A stretch of DNA of 64,000 nucleotides, from positions 1-64,000 of the forward strand of contig JAGAMO010000009.1 in the NCBI GenBank assembly GCA_017624675.1, written 5' to 3'. The translations under genes and the position numbers were made by a program. The notes beneath the pieces were generated by a model. That model saw nothing but the letters and a program-made list of their open reading frames with translations, was not told the DNA's origin and searched no databases. Positions 33,339 through 42,859 of the stretch are shown here, piece by piece; the first letter of the stretch is position 1; every line of letters starts with the position of its first letter. This stretch comes from Clostridia bacterium (GTDB lineage Bacteria > Bacillota > Clostridia > Oscillospirales > Acutalibacteraceae).

Positions 33339-34269
33339 AATTTTCCTCCACCGATTTTTCTAAAACAAAGGCGCACCAATTATCCTTATATCTTTCGCCC
33401 ACAACCTTAAATCCGTTGTCGGCAACCGCCTTTAAAACATCGTCTTTTCTAATATCAATTATGCCCGAAACAATCAAAACGCCACCATCGGTCATAAAGT
33501 TTTTAGCATCGGGCAAAAGGCGGATTATAACATCTGCCACAATATTAGCGCAAATAACACCGTATTTTCCGCTTACCACTTCGGTAAGGTCGCCAACCTC
33601 AAAAGCCACTTTATCGTCAATTTTATTTATAACTGCGTTTTCTTTAGCCGTTTTAACAGACTGCGGGTCAATATCCACGCCAAAAGCAGATTTGCAACCG
33701 AGCAAAACCGAAGCCAGTGCCAGAATACCGCTTCCGCAACCAATGTCAAGCATCTCGGTCCCAGCATTTGCATAGTCTTGCAAAAGTTCAAGACAAAGGG
33801 AGGTTGTGGCGTGGGTGCCTGTTCCAAAAGCGGCGCCGGGGTCAATATTTAAAACTGTTCTTGCATCCTTGTTATCATATTTTTCCCAACTTGGAACAAC
33901 CGCCAATTTCTTGCCGATTTCAATGGGGTGGAAATATTTTTTCCAGTTTTCGTTCCAGTCGGTATCGTCAACACCGACACTTCCTGCTTCAAAAGGAATT
34001 TTCTCAGCAGTAAGGCGTTCTTTCAAAAACTCTAAAGCCTCCGCCGCGTTGTCGCTTTCCTCAATATAAATATGAATAATCGAGTTGTTTCTATCCCTCT
34101 TTATAAGTTCCTCGTCGATTAAGTCAATGTGTGCGATTTCCCAAGCCGAGGTTTCCAAATCGGAATAATCCTCAATATAAATACCGTAAGGCACGGTCAT
34201 ATTGGCAATTGCCGACGCGCTTTCGGTGTATTCATTTGGTACGCTAACTGTAATTTCTGTCCAATTCAT
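33331..34269 (-). CDS. prmA: Ribosomal protein L11 methyltransferase
   Basis: The ATG at 34269 (MNWTEITVSV) is preferred over an upstream start. The 312-residue enzyme has the SAM-binding motif LDIGCGSGILAL near residue 178 and the PrmA motif GAAFGTGTHATT near 142. It methylates lysines on L11. The stop overlaps the prfB start by 8 nt. A terminator upstream at 34304-34334 separates it from the alanyl-tRNA editing gene. Confidence 0.93.
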   Translation of the reverse strand: MNWTEITVSVPNEYTESASAIANMTVPYGIYIEDYSDLETSAWEIAHIDLIDEELIKRDRNNSIIHIYIEESDNAAEALEFLKERLTAEKIPFEAGSVGVDDTDWNENWKKYFHPIEIGKKLAVVPSWEKYDNKDARTVLNIDPGAAFGTGTHATTSLCLELLQDYANAGTEMLDIGCGSGILALASVLLGCKSAFGVDIDPQSVKTAKENAVINKIDDKVAFEVGDLTEVVSGKYGVICANIVADVIIRLLPDAKNFMTDGGVLIVSGIIDIRKDDVLKAVADNGFKVVGERYKDNWCAFVLEKSVEENYA

Positions 34270-34303
34270 TTTATCACCGAGAAATATTTTAACATAAGCC
34301 CAT

Positions 34304-34334
34304 AAAAAAAGCAACCGCAAATGCAGTTGCTTTA
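34304..34334 (-). terminator. Terminator between the alanyl-tRNA editing gene and prmA
   Basis: On the minus strand AAGCAAC and GTTGCTT pair around a 10-nt loop and are followed by seven Ts. It overlaps the stop codon of the upstream gene. Confidence 0.8.
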
Positions 34335-35474
34335 AGCCTTTTTAAAAAAGTCCTCAATTTGTTCTTTTGTTGCCGAAACCTTGCCTTGCACCATACCGTT
34401 TCTGCCGCCACCTTTAACATCAAAGGCAGATTTAAAACCGCCGAAAAAGGCATCTAAATCTTGGCCGCAGATACAAAAGTCAAAGCCGCTCTCGGTCTTT
34501 GCAAAAACTCCTCTTATTCCGCCATAAATCTTATGTAAGGAATCAGCAAACATTTGCAAATCCTTGATAGAAAAATCATTTTCGAAAACCGCAGTTTTAT
34601 CGCTTTCAGCCACAAATTGCTCGGATTTTAACTTAATTATCTCATACCTCAAGGCAGTAATTTGAGCCTTTTGTTCGTTTAAGGTGTCAAGCAATCTTTC
34701 AACACCCAAAGCAGTCTCGTTTTGAGCGGTAGCAAGTAAGGAGGAAATTTTGCGGACATTTTGATACTTTTCGTTATAATCCTCTAACGCCCTGTTACCC
34801 GCTTTCAGCTCTATTCTGATACCGCCTCTCAGCTTCTCGGTGCCAAGCAGTTTTATGAGACCGATTTGCCCTGCAGTCTTAACATGTGGCGCACAGCAAG
34901 CGCACATATCGGTGTTTTCTATCTCGACAATTCTGATATCGCCCTCTAATTCCTTTTTGCTTCGGTAAGCAAGGTTTTTAAGGGTTTCATCGTTGGGATA
35001 AAAACAGTTAAAGGCAACATTTTCATATACCTTTTGGTTAGCCTGTTTTTCTATTTCTAAAACTTGAGCTTCATTTAAAAGCTTATCAAAATCTAAAGTT
35101 ACAATATCCTCACTTAAATGGAAACCGACATTTTCGCAACCGTATAACGAGTGGGCAATACCAGACACAATATGCTCGGCAGAGTGCTGTTGCATAAAAT
35201 CAAAACGGCGTTCAAAGTCAATTTCGCCCTCGACTGTATCGCCGACTTGCAAAGGCTTGTCCGTTATATGAAAAATGGTTTCGTTTTCTATTTTCGCATC
35301 TAAAACCAAAGCCTCGCCAAGTCTTCCTTTGTCAGCCTTTTGACCGCCCGCTTCGGGGAAAAAAGCGGTTTTATCCAAAACAACGACCCAGCCGCTCTCG
35401 CACTTTTCACAATCTAAAACAGTGGCAGTAAAGTTCTTTAGAAAGGAATCGTTATCGTATAGCCTTTGTGTCAT
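34332..35474 (-). CDS. Alanyl-tRNA editing protein (AlaX-like)
   Basis: The 380-residue protein starts with an AlaRS-like beta-barrel region (FFPEAGGQKADKG), then the editing-site motif QQHSAEHIVSG near residue 95 and the zinc-binding CACCAPHV near 191. A C-terminal DHHA1-like domain ends in FGGFKSAFDVKGGGRNGMVQG. It lacks the aminoacylation domain, so it clears mischarged Ser- or Gly-tRNA(Ala). It overlaps the end of murC by 4 nt. Confidence 0.88.
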   Translation of the reverse strand: MTQRLYDNDSFLKNFTATVLDCEKCESGWVVVLDKTAFFPEAGGQKADKGRLGEALVLDAKIENETIFHITDKPLQVGDTVEGEIDFERRFDFMQQHSAEHIVSGIAHSLYGCENVGFHLSEDIVTLDFDKLLNEAQVLEIEKQANQKVYENVAFNCFYPNDETLKNLAYRSKKELEGDIRIVEIENTDMCACCAPHVKTAGQIGLIKLLGTEKLRGGIRIELKAGNRALEDYNEKYQNVRKISSLLATAQNETALGVERLLDTLNEQKAQITALRYEIIKLKSEQFVAESDKTAVFENDFSIKDLQMFADSLHKIYGGIRGVFAKTESGFDFCICGQDLDAFFGGFKSAFDVKGGGRNGMVQGKVSATKEQIEDFFKKA

Positions 35475-36841
35475 CCTAATTTCTCCTGAACAATGTGAGC
35501 CGCTTTATAAATATCTCCGCCGCCCATTGTGATTACAATATCATTTTCCTCGGCGGTTTTAATAATTTCGTCGGCAATATTTTCAAAGCCGTCAACCACA
35601 ACTGCATTCTTCAATTCCTTGGCAATATCTTCGGAATAGATATTATAGGTGTTAACCTCTCTCGAACCCATAATGGGGGTTAAAATAACCTTGTCGGCAA
35701 TAGAGAGTGCCTCAATAAATTCATCCTTTAAAAGTGCAGTTCTTGAAAAGGTAAAGGGTTGGAACACTGCAATAACATTATTGTAGTTAAGCTCTTTTGC
35801 GGCGCTGAGGGTCGCCTTAATCTCGGTGGGGTGGTGAGCATAGTCATCAGCCAGAGTAAAGCCGTTATACTCACCCAAAAACTCAAAGCGTCTACCCGCA
35901 CCTGTAAAGCTTTCTAAAGCCTCTGCAATATCGTGGGGTGCTATACCCTCGCTGTAGCAAACGGCAAAACCTGCAAGTCCGTTATAAATGTTGTGTTTGC
36001 CTGGAATATGCATATTAAGTCTTGTAAGCTTTTCGCCCCTATACATAACATCAAAGCAAAACCCGAATTTTCCGCTTTCGATATTCTCAGCATAAAAATC
36101 GTTTGTGTTTTCAAGTCCATAAGTCATATACTGACTGCAGTTTTCAGTAGCCTTAAGGCAAAGCTCGTCATCGCCATTTACAAAGCAAAGACTTGCCATA
36201 TTAACAAACTTAGAGAATGAATTTACAAGATTATCCATCGTCTTGAAATAATCAAGATGGTCGTTATCAATATTCAAAAGCACAGCCTTATCGGGCGAAA
36301 GCTGTAAAAATGTGTCAACAAACTCACAAGACTCGCAAACCATAGTGTCACTATCCCCTGCAACGCCGTTGGAATTAATAAGCGGCAATTTTCCGCCGAT
36401 AACTGCAGTTGGATTTTGCTTGTTTAAAATCAAAATATGTGTTATCATAGAGGAAACGGTAGTTTTACCGTGGGTACCGCAAACACCGATAACATTGTCG
36501 TAATAGCGTGTGAGTGCGCCAAGCATGTGCGACCTTTCCATCAAAGGAATGCCGAGTCGCTTTGCTTCAACTATCTCGGGGTTTTCCTCACTTATTGCGG
36601 CAGAATAGATTACGAGTTGGGCATCCTTCACATTTTCGGCGCTGTGGCCCATATAAACCTTAATACCCAAAGCCTTTATGCGTTTCAAAGGGTCGCTTTC
36701 GTTATTATCGGAGCCTGTGAGAATATAACCCTTGCTGTGTAAAATCTCAGCCAAGGGGCACATTCCACTGCCGCCTATACCTATTAAATGTACTCTCTTT
36801 ACATTTTGTATAATTTTGTCTTCTGCCCTTAAGGTTTTCAT
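35471..36841 (-). CDS. murC: UDP-N-acetylmuramate-L-alanine ligase
   Basis: The ATG at 36841 is preferred because GGAGG is 5 nt away. The 456-residue enzyme has MurC features: GIGGSGMCPLAEIL near residue 22, the ATP-binding GTHGKTTVSSM near 113, and a C-terminal ligase domain with DDYAHHPTEIKATL. It adds the first amino acid of the peptidoglycan stem. It is followed by the editing gene with an overlap and is divergent from cca. Confidence 0.95.
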   Translation of the reverse strand: MKTLRAEDKIIQNVKRVHLIGIGGSGMCPLAEILHSKGYILTGSDNNESDPLKRIKALGIKVYMGHSAENVKDAQLVIYSAAISEENPEIVEAKRLGIPLMERSHMLGALTRYYDNVIGVCGTHGKTTVSSMITHILILNKQNPTAVIGGKLPLINSNGVAGDSDTMVCESCEFVDTFLQLSPDKAVLLNIDNDHLDYFKTMDNLVNSFSKFVNMASLCFVNGDDELCLKATENCSQYMTYGLENTNDFYAENIESGKFGFCFDVMYRGEKLTRLNMHIPGKHNIYNGLAGFAVCYSEGIAPHDIAEALESFTGAGRRFEFLGEYNGFTLADDYAHHPTEIKATLSAAKELNYNNVIAVFQPFTFSRTALLKDEFIEALSIADKVILTPIMGSREVNTYNIYSEDIAKELKNAVVVDGFENIADEIIKTAEENDIVITMGGGDIYKAAHIVQEKLG

Positions 36842-36924
36842 AACTGCCTCCAAAATATGGTACTGTTTATATTATATAATCTTTTTATAAAAAAATAAAC
36901 CCTTTTTTGAAAGGAATGAGAAAA

Positions 36925-38043
36925 ATGCTTAAAATACCCGAAAATATATCCCTTGCAATAGACCGCTTGACCCAAAACGGCTATGAAGCATATATTGTAG
37001 GCGGTTGTGTTCGTGACTCTCTTTTAGGTATCAACCCGTCCGATTTTGATATTACAACCTCTGCCAAACCCGAAGAAATCATACGCCTTTTTGAAAAGAC
37101 AATTCCAACGGGTATTGCTCACGGCACTGTTACGGTTATGTTAGACAACGAGCCGATTGAGATTACCACATTTAGAACCGAGGGCAGATATACCGACAGC
37201 CGCCACCCCGAAAATGTGGAGTTTGTGACCGATTTAAAAGAAGATTTGTCCCGCCGTGATTTTACTGTTAACGCCTTGGCTTTCAGCGAAAAAACGGGTC
37301 TCGTTGACCTTTTCGGCGGTATCTCAGACCTTGAAAAGAAAATCTTAAAAGCGGTGGGTGACCCGAGAGAGCGATTTAGGGAAGATGCTCTTAGAATTTT
37401 GCGTCTTTTTCGTTTTTCTTCACAATTAGCGTTTTCTATTGAAGAAAATACCTTAAATGCCGCTTTAGAACTAAAAGACGGACTAAAAAATATTAGTCGA
37501 GAGAGAATTTTTTTGGAGCTTAAAAAGGCTATTTGCGGCAAAAATCCAAAGGCAATTCTACCCCTTATAAATTCGGGCGCCCTCGCCTTTTTAGGAATTG
37601 AAAAGACCCCCGATTTCTATGAGAAAACACAAAACCCCGATTTGCGACTTTTTTCGTTTTTAAAAGACACTAAAAACCCTATAAAAGTGTTAAAAGAGCT
37701 TAAAGCCTCAAATCGACAAATTGATAGTTCACGCAAACTTTTAAAGCTTTCCACACTCGAAATTAATACAAAAGAGGAAATTAAAAACGCCCTATTTTTG
37801 ACCGATGAGGCAAGTGTAAAATCTTATTTTGAATACACCGATAAAGACACCCGTTTGCTCAACGAAATTTTAGAAAATAATGAGCCTTATTTAATATCCC
37901 ACCTTGATATTTCGGGCGATGACTTAAAGGCTTTAGGCCTTGAAAACCGCGAGATTGGAATGAAGCTCGAGTTTTTGCGACAAGCCGTGGTTAAAAATCC
38001 CGAAAGCAACAAAAAAGAAACCCTTATATCGTTAACAAAATAA
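36925..38043 (+). CDS. cca: CCA-adding tRNA nucleotidyltransferase / poly(A) polymerase family
   Basis: The ATG at 36925 is preferred for spacing to AAAGGA. The 372-residue protein has the class II motif VGGCVRDSLLG followed by the metal-binding DFD (PSDFDITTS), then RRDFTVNALA and the RFREDALRILRLFRF motif. It completes or repairs CCA ends of tRNAs. It lies divergently from murC. A terminator follows at 38047-38088. Confidence 0.92.
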   Translation: MLKIPENISLAIDRLTQNGYEAYIVGGCVRDSLLGINPSDFDITTSAKPEEIIRLFEKTIPTGIAHGTVTVMLDNEPIEITTFRTEGRYTDSRHPENVEFVTDLKEDLSRRDFTVNALAFSEKTGLVDLFGGISDLEKKILKAVGDPRERFREDALRILRLFRFSSQLAFSIEENTLNAALELKDGLKNISRERIFLELKKAICGKNPKAILPLINSGALAFLGIEKTPDFYEKTQNPDLRLFSFLKDTKNPIKVLKELKASNRQIDSSRKLLKLSTLEINTKEEIKNALFLTDEASVKSYFEYTDKDTRLLNEILENNEPYLISHLDISGDDLKALGLENREIGMKLEFLRQAVVKNPESNKKETLISLTK

Positions 38044-38046
38044 GTG

Positions 38047-38088
38047 TCAGCGCCATAAACTGTATTAACAGCTATGGCGCTGATTTTA
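38047..38088 (+). terminator. Terminator of cca
   Basis: TCAGCGCCATA pairs with TATGGCGCTGA (11 bp) and is followed by ATTTTATTTT. Confidence 0.8.
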
Positions 38089-38105
38089 TTTTAAGTAGGT
38101 TAAAT

Positions 38106-38903
38106 ATGAAGATTACAATCATCGGCGGAGACAGCCGTTTAATAACCGTTAAAAGCCGTTTGGAAAATATGGGATTTTCGGTAGATACCTTGGGTCTTTT
38201 TGAAAATGACAAGGCAGATATTGCGTCTTCAAGTGTTTTAGTTTTACCCGTGCCCACCACACGCGACGGTATAAATATTTATACCCCCTTAACGGGCAGA
38301 GAAATTGCTTTGGCAGATATTGAAAAATCAGTATCGCCCAATACCACACTTCTTTGCTGTAATTACGAGTTTAAAAGAGGAAAATCCATAGACTACAACC
38401 GCCTTGACAGTTATGCTCTTTTGAATGCCATACCCACAGCCGAGGGCGCAATTAAACTTGCCATTGAAAACACAGATTTCACACTTTGGAACTCAAAAGT
38501 ATTGGTAATAGGCTACGGCAGAGTGGGTAAAATTCTGGCAGACCGCCTTAAAGGTATGGGGGCACATGTCACTGTTTCGGCAAGAAAGCCCTCTGATTTT
38601 GCCCTTATTTCCTCACTTAATATGGAAAAAGTGAATACCGAAAAGCTAAACAACCAAATTCTTGATTACGATATTATTTTCAATACTGTTGATTTCCCTG
38701 TCATTAGCAACAAGGGACTTGAAAACACCCCTTGCAAGTGCATAATTGACCTTTCAAGCAAGGGCGGTTTTAATCTTGATTTCGCACTTAGCCGAGGTAT
38801 TAACGCTATTAAAGCCCCCGCTTTGCCCCTTAAAGTTGCGCCAAAAACTGCAGGCGAGTTTCTCGCCCAAACACTAGCCTTACTAATACCCACCTTTGAT
38901 TAG
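38106..38903 (+). CDS. dpaA: Dipicolinate synthase subunit A
   Basis: The 265-residue protein has an N-terminal DpaA domain (ITIIGGDSRLITVKSRL) and a Rossmann motif KVLVIGYGRVGKILADRL near residue 137. With DpaB it makes dipicolinic acid, the spore-core chelator, in the mother cell. It lies 11 bp upstream of dpaB. It fits a spore former and agrees with the sigK fragment. Confidence 0.92.
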   Translation: MKITIIGGDSRLITVKSRLENMGFSVDTLGLFENDKADIASSSVLVLPVPTTRDGINIYTPLTGREIALADIEKSVSPNTTLLCCNYEFKRGKSIDYNRLDSYALLNAIPTAEGAIKLAIENTDFTLWNSKVLVIGYGRVGKILADRLKGMGAHVTVSARKPSDFALISSLNMEKVNTEKLNNQILDYDIIFNTVDFPVISNKGLENTPCKCIIDLSSKGGFNLDFALSRGINAIKAPALPLKVAPKTAGEFLAQTLALLIPTFD

Positions 38904-38914
38904 GAGTGATAAAA

Positions 38915-39487
38915 ATGCAAAACATAAAAATCGGCTATGCCTTTTGCGGTTCCTTTTGCACACTGGCAAAGTCTTTGAAAACCTTAAAATCACTAAAAGA
39001 AGAATATGAAAATATAACCCCTATAATGTCGCAGATTGTCTACTCCACCGATACTCGCTTTTTCAAAGCCGAGGATTTTAAAGCCGAGGTAGAGAAGATA
39101 TGCGGTCAAAAAATAATACACACCATTGACGGTGCAGAGCCAATTGGCCCTAAAAATCTGCTTGATATAATTGTTGTCTCCCCTTGCACGGGAAACACCT
39201 TGGCAAAAATAGCCCTCGGTATTACCGACACACCCGTTACAATGGCTGTGAAAGCCCATCTTAGAAACAACAAGCCCGTCTTATTAGCACCCGCCACCAA
39301 TGACGCTTTGGGTGCCAGTGCAAAAAACTTTGGTCTTTTACACAACACCAAAAACATTTATTTTGTGCCCTACTCTCAAGATGACCCCTACTCCAAAAAC
39401 AATTCGCTCGTTTGCGATTTTACCCTTATTCCCGAAGCAATAAAAGAAGCTTTAAAGGGTAAACAAATGCAACCTATTTTAAAATAA
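38915..39487 (+). CDS. dpaB: Dipicolinate synthase subunit B
   Basis: The ATG at 38915 (behind GGAGTG) is preferred over a GTG three codons earlier. The 190-residue flavoprotein of the UbiX/DpaB type has IGYAFCGSFCT at the N-terminus and PCTGNTLAKIALGITD near residue 92. It forms the active synthase with DpaA. A terminator follows. Confidence 0.92.
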   Translation: MQNIKIGYAFCGSFCTLAKSLKTLKSLKEEYENITPIMSQIVYSTDTRFFKAEDFKAEVEKICGQKIIHTIDGAEPIGPKNLLDIIVVSPCTGNTLAKIALGITDTPVTMAVKAHLRNNKPVLLAPATNDALGASAKNFGLLHNTKNIYFVPYSQDDPYSKNNSLVCDFTLIPEAIKEALKGKQMQPILK

Positions 39488-39494
39488 ACTTTCT

Positions 39495-39522
39495 GCTCCC
39501 GAAAAAAACGGGAGCTTTTTTA
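39495..39522 (+). terminator. Terminator of dpaAB
   Basis: GCTCCCG/CGGGAGC stem with a 7-nt A loop and a run of Ts, just past the dpaB stop codon. Confidence 0.88.
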
Positions 39523-39563
39523 TTTACAAAATGGTTTCAAATGGTGTCAAAAAGGTAAAAAAG

Positions 39564-39592
39564 TTGATTTTGCGGTAAAAATATGGTATAAT
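39564..39592 (+). promoter_or_regulatory. Promoter of the penicillin-binding protein gene
   Basis: TTGATT (39564-39569), 17-bp spacer and TATAAT (39587-39592), 32 bp ahead of the start codon of the penicillin-binding protein gene. Confidence 0.65.
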
Positions 39593-39623
39593 TACGCTGT
39601 ATGTACACATTGGAGGTGTATTT

Positions 39624-41921
39624 ATGGGTAATTTTGACGGTAAGGATTTATACAGTTTTGACAATTCTTCTAACAAGATTGAAAATGGAGAAACAAGTTT
39701 CGACCTTAACAGTTTTTCCTCCAGAGCAAACCAAGAATTACAAACCGAAAATCCCCAACAAAAAGAAAAAGATAAAAAACAAAACCGCAAACAGCGTACC
39801 ATAAAAATCTTACTTACGGTGTTTTTGGTAGGTCTTATAACATTCTCTCTTGTGGTGGGTGCATTTATGTTTTACGCCTTCACAATGGTTGACCCCACAA
39901 TGGACGAAGACCTTAACAACCTTGAACTTAACTTCACAACCACAATTTATGTGGACGATGGCAAAGGTGATTATAAAGAATACCGCCGAATTCACGGTGA
40001 GTTTAACCGAATTTGGGTGGATTACGATAAGGAAGCAGCCGAAAAGGAAGAACCCGACTATGAGGGTATTCCCCATAATCTTGCAATGGCTTTTGTGGCT
40101 ATTGAGGACAAAGGCTTTTTCGACCATAACGGCGTTGACTGGAAAAGAACAATAGGCGCGTTCATCAACGAATTTGTTCCTATTTCATCCTCCCGTTTTG
40201 GTGGCTCCACCATTACACAACAGTTAGTTAAGAACTTGACCGATGACCGCTCTCAAAAGGCCAGCCGTAAGGTAAGAGAAATTATGAGAGCAAGATTTTT
40301 AGAGGATAACTTCTCTAAACCCACCATACTTGAGTGTTATTTAAACACCATTCCAATGGGTAACGGCACCTACGGTGTTGAGGTTGCTGCTAACTACTAT
40401 TTTGGCAAAACAGTTAAGGACTTAACCATTGCCGAGTGTGCAAGTTTGGCATCTATCACCAAAGCTCCAAGCTACTACTCGCCCGATAAAAACCCCGAAA
40501 ACAACAAAACCCGCCGAAACACCGTTCTTTATGAAATGATGGACCAAGGCTATATATCAAAGGAAGAATATGAAGAGGCAAAGAACACCGAGCTTGAAGT
40601 TACTGCTGACCAAGAGGTTTTAAACCAAAACGAGGTCAACTCTTACTTTGTCGATGCTTTAATAGAACAAGTTTCTACAGACTTATGCGAGAAATACGGT
40701 TATGACAAAGCCCATGCCGACCAAATGTTTTATAACGGCGGATATAATATCTATGCTACTGTAGATACCAAAATGCAAGAAGCCGCTGAAAAGGTTTTCG
40801 CAGACGAAGCCTATAAAATTGAAAGCAAAAAAGGCGACCTTTTAAAAGCAGGTATAACCGTTCTTGACTATGAGGGCAGAGTTAAGGCTATTGTTGGCGA
40901 CCTTGGAACTAAGGATAAAAACCGCGGTTACAACAACGCTACCTCGGCTGTGCGTCAACCTGGCTCTACAATGAAGCCAATTGCCGCCTATGCCCCGGCT
41001 ATCGAAAATGATTTAATTCATTTTTCAAGCATTATTAACGATACCAAAACAAACTACAACGGTTGGACTCCTGTTAACTGGTATGGCTCATATTTAGGAA
41101 ATGTTACAACCCAGTATGCTTTGGAGCGTTCTATCAACGCTGTTCCCGTTTATTTGGTTAACAAAATGGGACCCAAAAATTCCTATGATTTCCTAACCCA
41201 AAAGCTTGGTATTACAACCCTTAACGCCGAAGATGTTAACCTTTCTCCCTTAGGAATGGGCGGTACTAACGGCGGTCTTACAACACTTCAGTCTGCCGCA
41301 GCCTTTGCTGTTTTCGGCAACGGCGGTTTGTATTACGAGCCCACCTTCTATTCAAAGGTTACAAATCAGGACGGTAAGGTTATCTTAGAACGCACTCCAA
41401 CTCCCAAAATGGCTATAAGTGCAGATACTGCAACCGTTATGAACCACTTGCTTAGAACTGTTGTATACGGCGACCAGGGTACAGGTCGAGGTGCTGCAGG
41501 ATATATTCCCAATATGAAGATTTACGCAAAGACAGGTACATCTAACGACCAAAACGACCTTTGGTTTGTTGGTGGCAGTCCCTACTATGTGGCTTCTTGT
41601 TGGAGCGGTTTTGAAACAATGCAACCGATTCCTTCATCCTACAGCAGCATATCTTTAAAGCTTTGGGGAAATGTTATGTCAAAAGCCCACGAGGGACTAA
41701 AAGCCAAAGAATTTAAAGATAGTTCTTATGCAATCGAGAGATTCTACTGCACCGAAACCGGAAACCTAGCTACTGACAGTTGTCCAAATAAGGCTATTGG
41801 TTGGTACAGAAAGAGCAATGTCCCCGAACATTGCACTGCACACCCTGGTAATCCTTTAGGCAACCCTGCCGATATGCCGGCGGAAGAAACGCCTCAAGCG
41901 GACACTTCTTCTGCACAATAA
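39624..41921 (+). CDS. Class A penicillin-binding protein
   Basis: The 765-residue protein has a cytoplasmic N-terminus rich in Asn and Gln, a membrane helix near residues 58-82, a GT51 transglycosylase domain (AIEDKGFFDHNG, then GGSTITQQLVKN) and a transpeptidase domain with the motifs PGSTMKP (catalytic Ser), SIN and KTGTS. The C-terminus is a short Pro/Ala-rich tail. It builds and cross-links peptidoglycan. It is a single-gene unit with its own promoter and terminator. Confidence 0.94.
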   Translation: MGNFDGKDLYSFDNSSNKIENGETSFDLNSFSSRANQELQTENPQQKEKDKKQNRKQRTIKILLTVFLVGLITFSLVVGAFMFYAFTMVDPTMDEDLNNLELNFTTTIYVDDGKGDYKEYRRIHGEFNRIWVDYDKEAAEKEEPDYEGIPHNLAMAFVAIEDKGFFDHNGVDWKRTIGAFINEFVPISSSRFGGSTITQQLVKNLTDDRSQKASRKVREIMRARFLEDNFSKPTILECYLNTIPMGNGTYGVEVAANYYFGKTVKDLTIAECASLASITKAPSYYSPDKNPENNKTRRNTVLYEMMDQGYISKEEYEEAKNTELEVTADQEVLNQNEVNSYFVDALIEQVSTDLCEKYGYDKAHADQMFYNGGYNIYATVDTKMQEAAEKVFADEAYKIESKKGDLLKAGITVLDYEGRVKAIVGDLGTKDKNRGYNNATSAVRQPGSTMKPIAAYAPAIENDLIHFSSIINDTKTNYNGWTPVNWYGSYLGNVTTQYALERSINAVPVYLVNKMGPKNSYDFLTQKLGITTLNAEDVNLSPLGMGGTNGGLTTLQSAAAFAVFGNGGLYYEPTFYSKVTNQDGKVILERTPTPKMAISADTATVMNHLLRTVVYGDQGTGRGAAGYIPNMKIYAKTGTSNDQNDLWFVGGSPYYVASCWSGFETMQPIPSSYSSISLKLWGNVMSKAHEGLKAKEFKDSSYAIERFYCTETGNLATDSCPNKAIGWYRKSNVPEHCTAHPGNPLGNPADMPAEETPQADTSSAQ

Positions 41922-41927
41922 ACATTT

Positions 41928-41958
41928 AAAAAAGCAGGGTTTTATACCCTGCTTTTTA
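41928..41958 (+). terminator. Terminator of the penicillin-binding protein gene
   Basis: AAAAAGCAGGG pairs with CCCTGCTTTTT around a 7-nt loop. It ends 11 bp before the next start codon, so some readthrough into the next gene is possible. Confidence 0.85.
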
Positions 41959-41968
41959 GGAGAATTTT

Positions 41969-42859
41969 ATGCTTGAATTCAGAAAAATAACCTTAGAGGA
42001 CAAGCCTCTTTTAGATAAAATTCTGAAAAACGCTAAAGAGGTTTCGTGTGAAAACACCTTTGTTAACCTTTATGTTTGGCAAGATGCTTATGACACTGAA
42101 ATTGCCTTTAAGGACGGCAACCTTTTTATTCGCTACGGCAAAGGAGAATCTATTAGCTACCGTTTGCCCATAGGCGGAAATTTGGAAGACGGATTAAAAG
42201 AAATCTTTGCTATTAGTGACACTGCACCCGTATTTTGGAATCCCATTAACGAGGCATTTAGCAGTTTTCCAAAATGGTTTGCTGAAAAATATGATATAAT
42301 CCAAAGCCGAGACAGCTTTGACTACATCTACCGCCAAAGTGATTTAGCAAATCTCGAGGGTAAAAAATATCATTCCAAACGCAACCATATATCCGCCTTT
42401 TCGAAAAAATATGATTGGCATTATGAGGAAATAAACCCCGCAAACCTTGATAAAATCATCACTTGTGCTGACGCTTGGTATTCTGAGAACGCCGAGCGAC
42501 TTGACGAGTTTGCCCTTGTTGAAAAAAAGGGTCTTAAAACTGTTTTAGAAAATTTAGAGCTTTTCTCGGTTAAAGGCGGCGCAATATTTATTGATGATAA
42601 GGCGATAGCTTTTACCTTGGGGACACCTATAAACAACAAGATTTTCGATGTTTTCGCCGAAAAAGCGTTGCCCGAATTTGCTACAGCGTATACAGTTATT
42701 AACAACTGTTTTGCAAAAGAACTGGGCGATTTTAAATACATTAACCGCGAGGACGATATGGGTCTTGAGGGTTTACGCCGCGCAAAGCTTTCCTACCGCC
42801 CCGCCGTTTTATTAGAAAAATATATTTTCAAACCAAACACAGCTACTGACAAAGTTTAA
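41969..42859 (+). CDS. DUF2156-type acyltransferase-like protein
   Basis: The 296-residue protein has the pattern of DUF2156 (phosphatidylglycerol lysyltransferase C-terminal-like, GNAT fold): FRKITLEDKPLLD at the start, KYHSKRNHISAFSK near residue 135, and INREDDMGLEGLRRAKLSYRP at the end. Relatives transfer aminoacyl groups from tRNA to lipids or peptides, but the substrate here is unknown. Its 3' end overlaps the convergent ParB-like gene by 17 nt. Confidence 0.75.
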   Translation: MLEFRKITLEDKPLLDKILKNAKEVSCENTFVNLYVWQDAYDTEIAFKDGNLFIRYGKGESISYRLPIGGNLEDGLKEIFAISDTAPVFWNPINEAFSSFPKWFAEKYDIIQSRDSFDYIYRQSDLANLEGKKYHSKRNHISAFSKKYDWHYEEINPANLDKIITCADAWYSENAERLDEFALVEKKGLKTVLENLELFSVKGGAIFIDDKAIAFTLGTPINNKIFDVFAEKALPEFATAYTVINNCFAKELGDFKYINREDDMGLEGLRRAKLSYRPAVLLEKYIFKPNTATDKV